Origin: a virus
Length of the DNA: 43,125 nt
IMG/VR virus record: IMGVR_UViG_3300027851_000054
Coordinates: 1 to 43,125 of that record
Strand: one strand, 5' to 3'
Shown: positions 24,825-34,194 of the stretch, piece after piece
Numbering within the stretch: the first letter of the stretch is position 1
How the letters are laid out: every line of letters begins with the position of its first letter
Notes under the pieces: generated by a model
What the model was told of the DNA's origin: nothing
Databases searched by the model: none
What the model saw: only the letters and a program-made list of their open reading frames with translations
Program-made: the position numbers and the translations under genes

Positions 24825-27367
24825 TGGGCTTCGCGCAGAACAAAGCCAGCGGGACCGATATGGCGTCTGTCCTCGCCGGTAAGAACGGAACCCGAGCCAC
24901 GGCCCCCGTAGCTTCTGCGACGCTTGGCGCCCAAGGCGTGTCTTCTTCCGCACCTAATTCCCTGAACAGCCTTATCGATACGCTGACGGGAGCCGGGCTG
25001 ACATTTGCCGGTAAGGGGAATGCCGTTACCACGCAGAACGGGAACACCAGCACCTCGGTCATGCCGTTGACCTTTAGCCGGACGTATCGCGGCACCCCTA
25101 CGATCCGGCAGGTGACCGGCGGGGGCGCTAACGGGCAAACGATGGTCGCGAACCCGGTGACCGGAGTTCCGACTCCTATGTTCAATTATACTGGCTCTGC
25201 CAACCTTAGCGCGGCACCTACGTCCAATTGGGCTCCCCCTTCCGCGACGGCATTGAGGGGGATGACTACCTACGGCGATTCCCTTTCCGGGTCAACCTCC
25301 GCCCCCGCAGCGGGCGGCAAAGCCACCGGGGGCCGTATCGGCTTCGAGTCCGGCGGGGCCCCTCGGTTTGACCCACTGCTTCCTAGCCCGGATGACCTCC
25401 TGCGAGGGCTTATGTTCGGGCAGACGGAGGCCCCGGAATCTCCCTCTACGGAGGCACCGCGAGGGATTGCCGGCGTTCCCCCCGGCGCGTCTGACGCGCT
25501 TATCGGGGGGCTGCAAAACCTGTTCTCCCGCTCGCAGGGGCCTACGCCGGAAGAGCGTAATAGTGCAGTTGACCCACTACGGGCTCAAGTAACGCCCGAT
25601 TGGCTGGCGCAAAACCCGCGCCCTGCCACTGTTGCGGCCACTGACGCGGCCAATATGGGCGGTTTTAGCCCCGGCCTCCTGAACGGCCCGTCGCTCGATG
25701 TCCCGTCTAACTTGGTCCCGCAGGTCCGGGAAACACCGTATTCGGCTCTCACCGACCCGGACAAGTTGGCGCGTATCATCTTGTCCGAAGCGGCGTCTAA
25801 CGATCCTCGGGAAATGGCGGCTATCGGCGCTTCTGTCATTAACCGTGCGGCCCAAGGCATGGGCGGGGATAACATCGCGGAGGTTGTCCAGAAGCCGTTC
25901 CAGTTTGAACCGATGAGCGACCCGGATAGCGTTATGGCCCGTGACCAGGATCCCCGGTACGCCCAGGCCCTCGCCGTGGCTAATGGTCTTTTGACCGGGG
26001 AGCTTAGCGACCCGACGGCGGGCGCCACCCATTTCTTTGCCGAGGATACCCAACGCGCTCTTGGCCGGCAGGCGCCGGAATGGGCCGCCGGACAAACCGG
26101 AGAGCGCATAGGCGATCACACGTTTTTCCGAGGCATTCCTGGCGTGGGCGGTTGGGGCGATGACGAAACGCCTTCGCGCTCTATCGGGGCCCCGCCCCCT
26201 GTGTTGGCCGCTGCGACGGATGCCGCGCCGCCGGAAACCGTTATCGGTGCTCCTTCCGGGCGCGGGATGGAACCCGGTCAGACGTACCAACGTGTCCGGG
26301 AAGAATCGTGGACGGATAGCCCGTGGTTGGCGCTGGCTGCGGGGCTTCTGTCGTCCTTGTCCTCCGGTAGCGTAGGAAAGGGCGGCCTTACCGGGCTTCA
26401 ATTCCTTCTTCAGCAGAGGGCTGCGCAGGGACAGCGCGATCAAGCTGAAGAAGAGGCCCGCCTTGCGCAATATCAGGCCGATACCTCGCGTATGGGCGCT
26501 GAAACCAGCCGTATGACGGCGGAAGCTAACGCGGCTAACCTGATCGAGGAAGCCCGGATTGCCCGCGAGCGGCTTGGTGTGGAACGGGAGAAGCTGACGA
26601 ATACAGGCACCAAACCCCCGGAAACGCTTCCGGCAGGGCTTGTGGGGCCGAACGGTTTTGCCCTTCAGCGGATGCCCGATGGCAGCGTGGTCGAGATCCC
26701 CGGCGTTCGCCCGGCACGCAGCGCGGCAGCCTCGATGGGTGACATGCCGCCGCATGTGTACAAGGATTATTCCAATACGGTGAACGGCCTTAACAGCAAT
26801 AACGATGCCATTCGTTCTCTGGAAACCGCGCGATCGCTTATTCCCAACATGTATAACGGCGCCTTGGCGGATACCCGCGCCACTGTCGCCTCACAATGGG
26901 GTGACGAACAAGCGGTCAATACATTGGAGTATCAGCGTATCCTCCGGGATGCGGTTTCGGCCACCCTTCGCGAGAAGTTCGGCGCGGCTCCGACGGAAGG
27001 TGAACGCAAGTATCTGGATTCCATCCAGGCTATGGCGAACACCACGACCGGGGAAAAGGAAGCGGCGCTTGATCGTGCCCTTCGCGTGCTAGAAAACATT
27101 CGTGCCCGGACCGAATATAAGGCTCGGTCGATCACGGAAGGCACTTATCAGACGCCGCAGTATCTGCAAGGCTTGCAGGATCTTGAAGCTAAGGCCAACG
27201 CTGATCTCGCGGAAGCCACCGCCGGTTCTGGTGCTCCGGCGAGCGAAAGGATCGGCGCGCCGGGTTACGCTTCTCCGGAGGACATGCTGCGGGCAAACCC
27301 TCAACTTCGAGGCGCTTACGATGAGAAGTACGGACCCGGCGCGGCGGCTAAAGTCTTAGGAAACTGA
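24824..27367 (+). CDS. ejection-type protein 2 with a SleB/CwlJ hydrolase domain
   Basis: This 847-residue protein has a disordered Ser/Thr/Gly N-terminus with the motif ATGGRIGFESGG near residue 166. A cell-wall hydrolase domain spans about residues 310-430. It shows LARIILSEAASNDPREMAAI (the Glu in SEA is the likely catalytic acid), SVINRAAQGMGG, FQFEPMSDPDS and TAGATHFFAED, matching Hydrolase_2 (SleB/CwlJ). Residues about 530-600 form a coiled coil. The likely role is local peptidoglycan opening during DNA injection. The start overlaps the previous stop (TGATG). Confidence 0.8.
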   Translation: MGFAQNKASGTDMASVLAGKNGTRATAPVASATLGAQGVSSSAPNSLNSLIDTLTGAGLTFAGKGNAVTTQNGNTSTSVMPLTFSRTYRGTPTIRQVTGGGANGQTMVANPVTGVPTPMFNYTGSANLSAAPTSNWAPPSATALRGMTTYGDSLSGSTSAPAAGGKATGGRIGFESGGAPRFDPLLPSPDDLLRGLMFGQTEAPESPSTEAPRGIAGVPPGASDALIGGLQNLFSRSQGPTPEERNSAVDPLRAQVTPDWLAQNPRPATVAATDAANMGGFSPGLLNGPSLDVPSNLVPQVRETPYSALTDPDKLARIILSEAASNDPREMAAIGASVINRAAQGMGGDNIAEVVQKPFQFEPMSDPDSVMARDQDPRYAQALAVANGLLTGELSDPTAGATHFFAEDTQRALGRQAPEWAAGQTGERIGDHTFFRGIPGVGGWGDDETPSRSIGAPPPVLAAATDAAPPETVIGAPSGRGMEPGQTYQRVREESWTDSPWLALAAGLLSSLSSGSVGKGGLTGLQFLLQQRAAQGQRDQAEEEARLAQYQADTSRMGAETSRMTAEANAANLIEEARIARERLGVEREKLTNTGTKPPETLPAGLVGPNGFALQRMPDGSVVEIPGVRPARSAAASMGDMPPHVYKDYSNTVNGLNSNNDAIRSLETARSLIPNMYNGALADTRATVASQWGDEQAVNTLEYQRILRDAVSATLREKFGAAPTEGERKYLDSIQAMANTTTGEKEAALDRALRVLENIRARTEYKARSITEGTYQTPQYLQGLQDLEAKANADLAEATAGSGAPASERIGAPGYASPEDMLRANPQLRGAYDEKYGPGAAAKVLGN

Positions 27368-27369
27368 CG

Positions 27370-30300
27370 ATGGCGAACCCCTTTGACGTTTTCGATAAAC
27401 CCCGAGAGCCGCAGGGCACAAACCCTTTTGACGTTTTCGATAAACCGAAACCTCAAGCGGCGTATACTGCTTGGGAAGAAGAGGGAGCGCCCGCCAGCCG
27501 GAGGTACATCGCAGGCGGTATCCCGCAAGAGAAGCAGCTTGCGTACCTGAAAACGCTTGACCCGAACGCTACGGCTTTCGGGGACGGAAATTACCTCTAT
27601 CGGGAACCGGATACCGGGAAAGTAACGCTCTATAATAAAGAGAGTTGGCTTCCGACATGGGGCGACATCGCCAGCGCGGCGCCGGAAATCTCCGAAATGG
27701 TTGGCGGCGCAGGCGCCGCCGTGGCCGCCGCTCCGGGGGCGTTGGCTTCCGCGCTACCGACGGCGGGCGCCTCTCTCCTGACGATTCCGGCGGCTTATGG
27801 TTTAGGCGCTGCCGGGGCGAAAGAGGCCGAAAACCTGATCGCCACGAACTTGCTTGGGCGCCCGGATGACCGGAGCACCGGCGAACGGCTTGGCGATGCC
27901 GCGTCTACCGCTGCGTGGAACGCGGCCTTTGAAATGGCAGGGCCTGTTGTCGGGAAACTCTGGACGGGCGCTAAAGAGGGCGTCAAATCCATTCTCCCCG
28001 GCGGGCAGAAGGCCATTGAGGAAGCGGCAGTAAAGAAACTGGCGTCCCAAGCGGAAAGGCCGCTTTGGCAGCTTCAGGATGACCTTAACTCGTTTGGTGA
28101 GGGGCAAAAGTACCTCAACACCGGGCTAGAACGCGGTACGGGCGCCTTGATTGACGCTCCTAACCTGTCCGCTGCGGAACGGGCTTTTGTTCGCGAACAG
28201 GAAAGCACGCTGGATGCATTGCGACGGGATCGCACCGCACAATTGTCCACGGCCTATGACCGGGTAGCCCCTTCCGGTGATGCACTAGCCCCGCAACGTA
28301 TGGCCGCCCAACGGGAAGCCGCGTTGAAGGCCGCGCTTGATGCTGAACGCGCTGCCCGTGAAGAGGCTTTGGCCGCCGCGCGCCGGCGAGGGGACGAGGC
28401 CGTAACCGCCGCACGGCAAACGGCTGATCAGACCTTGGCTTCGGCGGCGGAACGCGCGGCCCGGACGACGGATAGCGCCGCTGCCCGCATCGCGGAAGAA
28501 CGCGCCGCCTTGGCCGCGCGGCAAGCGGATGAAACGGATGCGGCTCGCGGGAACGTGGCTTCGCTTCTTACTCCGGGCCGAAGCGCCGCAGAGGCATCAG
28601 CGGAGGCGGCGGCGCGCGCGCTTGGTGAACGCGAAGTGCGCCGGGAAACCGTCCAAGGTCTTTATTCGCTGCCTGACAAGGCTGCGCTGGTCGATACGAC
28701 CCCCCTGCGTGAGACCGTGGAAGCCATGATGCGTGATCGTAACGCGTTGGTTGGCGCCGCGAGAAAGAAGAAATACTTTCCACTCGATTTCATTCGGGCA
28801 TGGGAGGGCACCGGGTTGCTGAACCGTTCTGCTCCGGCAGGGGCGTTGGAAGCGGAACGGTCTACCATTGGGCAAGCTATCCGGGAGGCGGAAAAAGGCG
28901 GTAATAACATCCTGCGGGCGCGGCTCCTTCAGCTTCGTTCCGCGCTAGACAACGCCGTTGGCTCCGTTCCCGAGTTCAAGGAGCCGATAGCCCGCGCTCG
29001 CGAATTCACAGCCAAAGAGTTCAAAGACCCCTACCTTAACGGGGTCTCGAAGATGGTCTTCAGCCCGGCTAACCAGGGGGGTTTGAAGGTAGCGCCCGAA
29101 AAGATGCTCGGGTATTTCATCCGCCCGGACTTGCAGGGCGGCGTGACCAATGCCGCGAAGCTCCTGTCCGCCCTGCCGAGCACGGCGGGGGCCAATGGCG
29201 AGCGGCTTGTTGAGCCGGAAGCTCTTCGCGCGGTACACGACTTCGTTTTGGACAATCTCCGCAAAGCGGTTGTCCGGGACGGGACAAAAGTTGACGGGAA
29301 TGCGCTAAACCGGTGGATCGCCGATCATCAAGGAACCATTCGGGCTATCCCCGGCCTTCAGGAAAAACTCGGTTCTGCTCAAGCGGCGGTGGCTTCGTTT
29401 GACAGCATGGCCGCGCGTCATGCCGAGGAAATCGCCGTGATGAACGCCGGGGCCAAAGAGACTACCAGCTTTGCGAAGCAGGAAGCCGAGGCCATCCTTG
29501 ACGAGGCCAAGGCGTCCGGGAAGCAAAGCATGGAGGAAGCCAAGGCTTGGGCCAAAGAGCTTGAGGCCATCGCCAGCGACAAGACCCTTTTGGAAGAGGC
29601 AACCCGGAATCTCGATGCCTTCCAGAAATCCGCCTTTGGCCGAAAGCTGGACGCAGACCCCAACGAATACGCCAACCAGTTTCTGACCAGCACGGAATGG
29701 CGCAAGGAACTCGCTTTCGCCAAGCAGGTTATCGGGGACGACAAGGCCGCCTTGGAGGGGTTCAAACGGGTAGTGTTTGACCGGGCATGGAAGGATCTTC
29801 AAGGCTTTCTTCTGGAAGGCGGAAATACCGCGTATGAGCGCATGTTGGCTCGCGTTCGTCCCCGTCTCCGTGCATTATTCGGCCCGGAAACAGCCCGGCA
29901 CTTCGATCTGATTGCGACTGATGTCATGCTCAATAGGGCGTCGTTCATCGGCCCCCGTAAATCAGTACACGAGACGATTCAGCAGGGCGACCCGCGATCC
30001 CTGGTCATGAAGTTCTTCCGCAGAGGCGGCGGTACGCTCTCCGCGCGGGCTATCGGGGCTATCATCGCTTCGTCCACCGGGGCTGTTGTTGGCGGCGTAC
30101 CGGGGTTCTTTCTTGGCACAGCGGGGGCCGGGCTTTCGTCGGGATACGAAACCGCCATGAACCGGTATTTGCGCCACATAGATGACCTGTATAAGGAAAT
30201 CGTGTTAGACCCGCAGAAGGCCCGAAGCCTTGTTGATCAGGTGATGACGCGGAGAAACGCCCCGAGCAAATTCCGGGACTTCATGCAGGCATACAACCGG

Positions 30301-30417
30301 GCAATGCTTCCGGGGTCAATCCCCATGACATACGACCCTTATTCGGATACACTGGCGGAACTGTTGCGCCCGGCCTTGCTCCGTCGCGGAGCCGCTGCGA
30401 CCTCGGAGACTGAGTGA
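27370..30417 (+). CDS. ejection-type protein 3 (large internal virion protein)
   Basis: This 1015-residue protein begins with a duplicated NPFDVFDKP motif (residues 3-11 and 18-26), familiar at the N-terminus of large phage injected proteins. A Gly/Ala-rich hydrophobic region follows (residues about 108-150), then a long Ala/Arg/Glu coiled-coil region (about 285-420) and a helical middle. A second hydrophobic Gly/Ala segment lies near 893-925 (GAIIASSTGAVVGGVPGFFL). The hydrophobic patches suit membrane insertion as an injection channel, as for P22 gp16. No enzymatic motif was recognised. AGGAAA precedes ATG 27370. Confidence 0.75.
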   Translation: MANPFDVFDKPREPQGTNPFDVFDKPKPQAAYTAWEEEGAPASRRYIAGGIPQEKQLAYLKTLDPNATAFGDGNYLYREPDTGKVTLYNKESWLPTWGDIASAAPEISEMVGGAGAAVAAAPGALASALPTAGASLLTIPAAYGLGAAGAKEAENLIATNLLGRPDDRSTGERLGDAASTAAWNAAFEMAGPVVGKLWTGAKEGVKSILPGGQKAIEEAAVKKLASQAERPLWQLQDDLNSFGEGQKYLNTGLERGTGALIDAPNLSAAERAFVREQESTLDALRRDRTAQLSTAYDRVAPSGDALAPQRMAAQREAALKAALDAERAAREEALAAARRRGDEAVTAARQTADQTLASAAERAARTTDSAAARIAEERAALAARQADETDAARGNVASLLTPGRSAAEASAEAAARALGEREVRRETVQGLYSLPDKAALVDTTPLRETVEAMMRDRNALVGAARKKKYFPLDFIRAWEGTGLLNRSAPAGALEAERSTIGQAIREAEKGGNNILRARLLQLRSALDNAVGSVPEFKEPIARAREFTAKEFKDPYLNGVSKMVFSPANQGGLKVAPEKMLGYFIRPDLQGGVTNAAKLLSALPSTAGANGERLVEPEALRAVHDFVLDNLRKAVVRDGTKVDGNALNRWIADHQGTIRAIPGLQEKLGSAQAAVASFDSMAARHAEEIAVMNAGAKETTSFAKQEAEAILDEAKASGKQSMEEAKAWAKELEAIASDKTLLEEATRNLDAFQKSAFGRKLDADPNEYANQFLTSTEWRKELAFAKQVIGDDKAALEGFKRVVFDRAWKDLQGFLLEGGNTAYERMLARVRPRLRALFGPETARHFDLIATDVMLNRASFIGPRKSVHETIQQGDPRSLVMKFFRRGGGTLSARAIGAIIASSTGAVVGGVPGFFLGTAGAGLSSGYETAMNRYLRHIDDLYKEIVLDPQKARSLVDQVMTRRNAPSKFRDFMQAYNRAMLPGSIPMTYDPYSDTLAELLRPALLRRGAAATSETE

Positions 30418-31454
30418 TGGCCTCTACATTTTCCACTAACAAGGACTATGAGCTTCAGTCTACCGGCGAGCATATCAATACCTGGGGGGCGGTACTCAAC
30501 CAGAACTTTCAGCTTATCGACGCAAACCTAGCCGGGTCGCTGAACCTGACCATTACCTCGGCTGACGTTACGCTCACCGAAGCGCAGGCGGCTAACCTTT
30601 CGTACCTTGTAACGGGCTCATTGACCGGCGATAGGGCGCTTATCTTCCCGCAGAACGGGGGCTTCTGGATTGTCCGTAACTCTACGTCGGGGGCGTATAG
30701 TCTGACCGTCAGGATGGCGACGGGCGCTTCGGTCGTGGTCCCCCAAGGCGAAGTTGCCTTTGTGTACTCCAACGGGGTTGACCTTGTGACGGCTGGGTCT
30801 AGCGCGGCTCAAATCCTCTCCGGGGCCGGAGCGCCAACGGCGGCGGCTCCGGATGATAGCGTCTACTACGACACAACGAATATCCGGTTTTATGTTCGCA
30901 TAGGCGGCGCTTGGGTTGCCGCAACCCCGTCCTATAGTGCCAAGGCGGCTAACACGGTTCTCGCCGGCCCTGTATCCGGCGCGGCGGCCACCCCGTCATA
31001 TAGGGCGCTCGTCAGCGACGATATTCCCCTCGCCACTACCTCGGCAAAGGGCGGCGTTCTTCTTGGCTCGGCAACGCCGCAAGCCCTGAGCACCGCAGCC
31101 GTGGGGACTTCTACGGCTATGGCGCGTGAGGATCACGTGCATAGCAATAACAACGTCGCCTTAGTGGGAACGCCTACCGCCCCGACCGCAGCGGTAGACA
31201 CGAACACAACGCAAATCGCTACCACTGCTTACGTGATCGGGCAGGCGGCGTCCGCCACCCCTGCGGCTATCGGCACGGCGGCGGTCGGCACGTCACTGCG
31301 CTATGCGCGGCAGGATCACGTTCACTCGGCAACGGCAATCGCGGTCGTTAACGTTCCAGCGACGGGGGTTATTTCAACCAACGTTCAAGGGGCTATCAAC
31401 GAGATAGGGGAGCAGGTGCTGTTCCTGTCCATTTGCAACGCTCTGGGGATTTGA
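30417..31454 (+). CDS. tail fibre / receptor-binding protein
   Basis: This 345-residue protein starts with a fibre anchor text (YELQSTGEHINTWGAVLNQN, then FQLIDANLAGS) common in phage tail fibres. A beta domain follows, then a shaft (residues about 190-330) with two copies of a motif, AMAREDHVHSN and RYARQDHVHSA. Such DHVH sites typically bind metal ions along trimeric fibres. The last 25 residues form a helix. ATG 30417 overlaps the previous stop (TGATG). Confidence 0.75.
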   Translation: MASTFSTNKDYELQSTGEHINTWGAVLNQNFQLIDANLAGSLNLTITSADVTLTEAQAANLSYLVTGSLTGDRALIFPQNGGFWIVRNSTSGAYSLTVRMATGASVVVPQGEVAFVYSNGVDLVTAGSSAAQILSGAGAPTAAAPDDSVYYDTTNIRFYVRIGGAWVAATPSYSAKAANTVLAGPVSGAAATPSYRALVSDDIPLATTSAKGGVLLGSATPQALSTAAVGTSTAMAREDHVHSNNNVALVGTPTAPTAAVDTNTTQIATTAYVIGQAASATPAAIGTAAVGTSLRYARQDHVHSATAIAVVNVPATGVISTNVQGAINEIGEQVLFLSICNALGI

Positions 31455-31457
31455 CCG

Positions 31458-31757
31458 ATGGCCCTTACTACTCTCGAAAACTGGAAGGTAACCAGCTACA
31501 CCAACGATACGCTGACCACATTGGTTACGGGTGCGCCTTCTGTCGTGGCATCGTTGGTCGCTTGTAACACCAACGCGGCTTCTTCGGTCGTTATCTCGGT
31601 GGAGGTCAACGGGGCCTCGATCATCTCGAACTACACCCTGACCGCATATTCATCCATCACCCTTGACCTCCGTTCCGTCGTGGTGAAAACCGGGCAGACG
31701 ATGCAGGTCAAGGCCAGCGCGGCTGGTGTCCATTTCACCGCCTCGGGGTCAGTCTAA
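31458..31757 (+). CDS. small beta-rich fibre-associated protein
   Basis: This 99-residue protein is almost entirely Ser/Thr/Val/Ala beta-strand text (VVISVEVNGASIISNYTLTA) with an immunoglobulin- or fibre-tip-like pattern. Its end overlaps the next start as TAATG. It lies between two fibre-type genes and is probably part of the same host-recognition apparatus. Confidence 0.6.
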   Translation: MALTTLENWKVTSYTNDTLTTLVTGAPSVVASLVACNTNAASSVVISVEVNGASIISNYTLTAYSSITLDLRSVVVKTGQTMQVKASAAGVHFTASGSV

Positions 31758-32536
31758 TGACGGCGCTCATTAAACAGACGCTGCTTCAGATCATCACCCC
31801 CAGCCAGTACGTGGCGCAGAGTGAAGCGATTTTCGCCCGTATGCAGAGCGCCGGGTCACTTCCGACGGCTGGACGCCGGACGCTCATTGATACAACGGTC
31901 AGAAAGTTGATCGAAGCGGGGATATGGCCGCTTGGCAAGGCATTGTGGGTTCTTCGCGCGGAAACCGCCATCCAGGCAAGCGTAAACTGGATTACGCCAT
32001 CAGCGTCGCTTCTGGTCCCGGTTAACAGCCCCGTGTTCACGGCTAACTCTGGCTATACGGGCGACGGCGTCTCCGCCTATATCACGACCGGCTTTACCCC
32101 GTCGTCGTCCAGCCAACAAGCTATTTCGGGCGAACTGGTGGCCGGGTCGAACAGCGCAGGCGGTGAAATATCCACGAACGACACGTCCTCGATTTTCACC
32201 CTCACGTTGCGGAATACAGCGGGGACGATCTTTGGCACGGTTCAACGGACAAACGGGCCTACCTATTCACTCCCCGGCTCCATTAACCCGTACATTGCCA
32301 CCGTTTCACGCGGCGCCACGGCGGCGCGTACTTTGTACCTAAACGGGGCCATCGTTGGCACAAACTCGACGGGTACTGACACGACGGCCATCGCCGCGCT
32401 GAACTTCCTCGGACAGCCGGCCCGGTCAAGCTACAGCGTCAATACGTTGGGCATGGCGTTCATTACGGATACCGTAACGGACACGCAAGCTGCCGCGATT
32501 AACACGATCTTTACCGCTTACCGCAACGGGGTCTAA
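31757..32536 (+). CDS. putative tail protein with a LamG/concanavalin-like domain
   Basis: This 259-residue protein has a helical N-terminal third (residues 1-75), then a beta-sandwich-like region. In it, YTGDGVSAYITTGFTP, STNDTSSIFTLTLRNTAGT and ARTLYLNGAIVGTN follow the jelly-roll plan of LamG-type carbohydrate-binding modules. It ends TDTQAAAINTIFTAYRNGV, a C-terminus familiar from phage fibre proteins. A sugar-binding role in adsorption is likely but inferred. Confidence 0.65.
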   Translation: MTALIKQTLLQIITPSQYVAQSEAIFARMQSAGSLPTAGRRTLIDTTVRKLIEAGIWPLGKALWVLRAETAIQASVNWITPSASLLVPVNSPVFTANSGYTGDGVSAYITTGFTPSSSSQQAISGELVAGSNSAGGEISTNDTSSIFTLTLRNTAGTIFGTVQRTNGPTYSLPGSINPYIATVSRGATAARTLYLNGAIVGTNSTGTDTTAIAALNFLGQPARSSYSVNTLGMAFITDTVTDTQAAAINTIFTAYRNGV

Positions 32537-32538
32537 CC

Positions 32539-32766
32539 GTGGAAATGCTCATCCTAAATGGAACGCAAGCCGCCGCCTTGACGGGGCCGACCGGTTTGGG
32601 TGCGGCGCTTAACCCGGTCCCCTTGGTCACCGGTGATGCTTGGGTGCTCCCTGCCGCCGTCCTGCTTGACCCTATGCACGCCCTTGTGGTCGAGAGATTA
32701 TCGGCCCTCCCGAAGCGGTACGTTCTTCATACTGAGTTGCCCCAACCTGTTAACGAAGAGGGCTAA
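32539..32766 (+). CDS. small hypothetical protein
   Basis: This 75-residue protein begins with GTG at 32539; ATG 32545 is an alternative two codons in. The text is hydrophobic and Pro/Leu-rich (PLVTGDAWVLPAAVLLDPMH) without a clear membrane segment. It lies at the junction between fibre and lysis genes. No family was recognised. Confidence 0.5.
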   Translation: MEMLILNGTQAAALTGPTGLGAALNPVPLVTGDAWVLPAAVLLDPMHALVVERLSALPKRYVLHTELPQPVNEEG

Positions 32767-32768
32767 CC

Positions 32769-33197
32769 GTGGATATTCCTATTGAGATTGGGGGCTTGAT
32801 CGGCTTGGGCGGTATCGCGATAACGCAATTCGCAAACGTCCTTATTTCCCGGTCCAAGACCAGCGCGGATCGTGTAAACGGCACCGCCGCAGCGCGGGCC
32901 ACCCGAGACGTTTCCGCCATCGAGGCGGAAACGGCCAGCCTTGCGCTGATCCGCGACCTACTTGAGAAGCGATTGGATCAGTGCGAGGCGCAGCATAAGA
33001 ATGCAGCGTCTCAATTGGCGGAACAGGCCGAACGCATCCATCGTCTTGACCGGCACTTGACATTGGCGCAGTGGCACATTGAGCTAATGCGGCAAGCGAT
33101 GGTAAAGGCCGGCATCGAGCCCCCTGAGCCGCCGGCCAATGTGACATCGGCCTCGGCACACCTGTTCCCTCTTACGGCGAAGCAGAAAGGCACATGA
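32769..33197 (+). CDS. membrane-anchored coiled-coil protein, lysis region
   Basis: This 142-residue protein starts at GTG 32769 and has one N-terminal hydrophobic segment (residues about 5-26, IEIGGLIGLGGIAITQFANV). A helical coiled-coil region covers about 45-115 and the tail is Pro-rich. It lies directly before the endolysin. It could be a lysis accessory or an atypical holin. A single TM with a long cytoplasmic coil is not a standard holin, so no firm call is made. Confidence 0.6.
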   Translation: MDIPIEIGGLIGLGGIAITQFANVLISRSKTSADRVNGTAAARATRDVSAIEAETASLALIRDLLEKRLDQCEAQHKNAASQLAEQAERIHRLDRHLTLAQWHIELMRQAMVKAGIEPPEPPANVTSASAHLFPLTAKQKGT

Positions 33198-33198
33198 C

Positions 33199-33891
33199 AT
33201 GCGCAGGGTTAACTCCCTTACGTTCGAGAAAATCAAGCAATGGGAGGGCTTTGTCCCCCATGCTTATGACGATGAAGACCCGAAGCACAGGCCCGTGGTA
33301 CCAGGGCAACAGGTCGTCGGCACGCTGACTATCGGGTACGGGCATACCGGCCCGGACGTTAAACCCGGCGACAAAATGACCGAGGCGCAAGCCACGCAGC
33401 AGTTGCTTATTGATCTTCAACGGGTTGAGACGGCGGTGCAGACCATGGTTACCGTCGATCTGACGGACAACCAATTCGGGGCATTGGTCGCTTTTGTGTT
33501 GAATATCGGTGTGGCCGCCTTCAGAAACTCCACGCTTCTGAAAAAGTTGAATGCTGGCGATTACGCCGCTGTTCCGGGGGAACTGGCGCGGTGGAACAAG
33601 AGAACGGTCAACAAGAAAAAGGTTGTGTCCCAAGGGCTGGTTAACCGCCGCGCTGTTGAAGCCGGGCTTTGGGCTACCGGGGGCTTCGTTTCCTCGAAGG
33701 GTGTACCCGTTGCGCCCGATACGGCCCCCGTTTTGTCCAAGGAAACGATGTCATGGGGCGCGGGCATTCTCGGTTCCATGGGCGCTCTGTTTACCGGGGA
33801 AGGCCCGGTCCAGTATGCCCTCGCAGCGGTTGTCGTGATCGGTTTCGCCGTTGGCGCGTGGTACTTCATCCAGAAGCGGAGGGCCGCATGA
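33199..33891 (+). CDS. endolysin, GH24 (T4-type) lysozyme with C-terminal TM
   Basis: This 230-residue protein has a lysozyme domain in residues 1-160. Catalytic Glu16 lies in KQWEGF, an Asp pair follows Tyr23, and the LTIGYGHTG signature is at about 43-51. Further on are DNQFGALVAFVLNIGVAAFR and ELARWNKR, all typical of GH24 enzymes that cut the glycan strand. An insertion (residues 25-41) separates the Asp from TIGYGH. Residues about 204-223 form a clear membrane segment followed by RRAA, an unusual C-terminal anchor. No N-terminal signal or SAR sequence is visible, so export probably needs a holin. Confidence 0.85.
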   Translation: MRRVNSLTFEKIKQWEGFVPHAYDDEDPKHRPVVPGQQVVGTLTIGYGHTGPDVKPGDKMTEAQATQQLLIDLQRVETAVQTMVTVDLTDNQFGALVAFVLNIGVAAFRNSTLLKKLNAGDYAAVPGELARWNKRTVNKKKVVSQGLVNRRAVEAGLWATGGFVSSKGVPVAPDTAPVLSKETMSWGAGILGSMGALFTGEGPVQYALAAVVVIGFAVGAWYFIQKRRAA

Positions 33892-34178
33892 ACAAGACAT
33901 CAGTTCCTAGGCTCCGCTCCGTGCGGACGAAAAACGGGGCCAGCATTCATGTTCTGCGGACGGACCCCGCATCCGAGATCCACGCCAATGCGGTTACTGA
34001 TGCGGCCCGCTTACGGGAAACCCAACCGGACCTAAAAGGGTACGTTATCTTCGGGTGGGGCGATGCCACCGACTCTCTGTTTTGCGAAATGAAGAAGGGG
34101 AACCCTTATCCGGCCTACGTGGTGCCTGAGTGGTTAAAACAGCGCCTGCGTGGTTATTTAGACGAAGCACGTTGGTAG
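33888..34178 (+). CDS. small conserved hypothetical protein, lysis region
   Basis: This 96-residue protein with mixed alpha/beta text (VIFGWGDATDSLFCEMKKGN) and a helical C-terminus (EWLKQRLRGYLDE) has no signal or TM. It is coupled to the endolysin by ATGA and followed by the spanin pair. Function is unknown. Confidence 0.65.
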   Translation: MNKTSVPRLRSVRTKNGASIHVLRTDPASEIHANAVTDAARLRETQPDLKGYVIFGWGDATDSLFCEMKKGNPYPAYVVPEWLKQRLRGYLDEARW

Positions 34179-34194
34179 GATGGGAGTAACCGTT

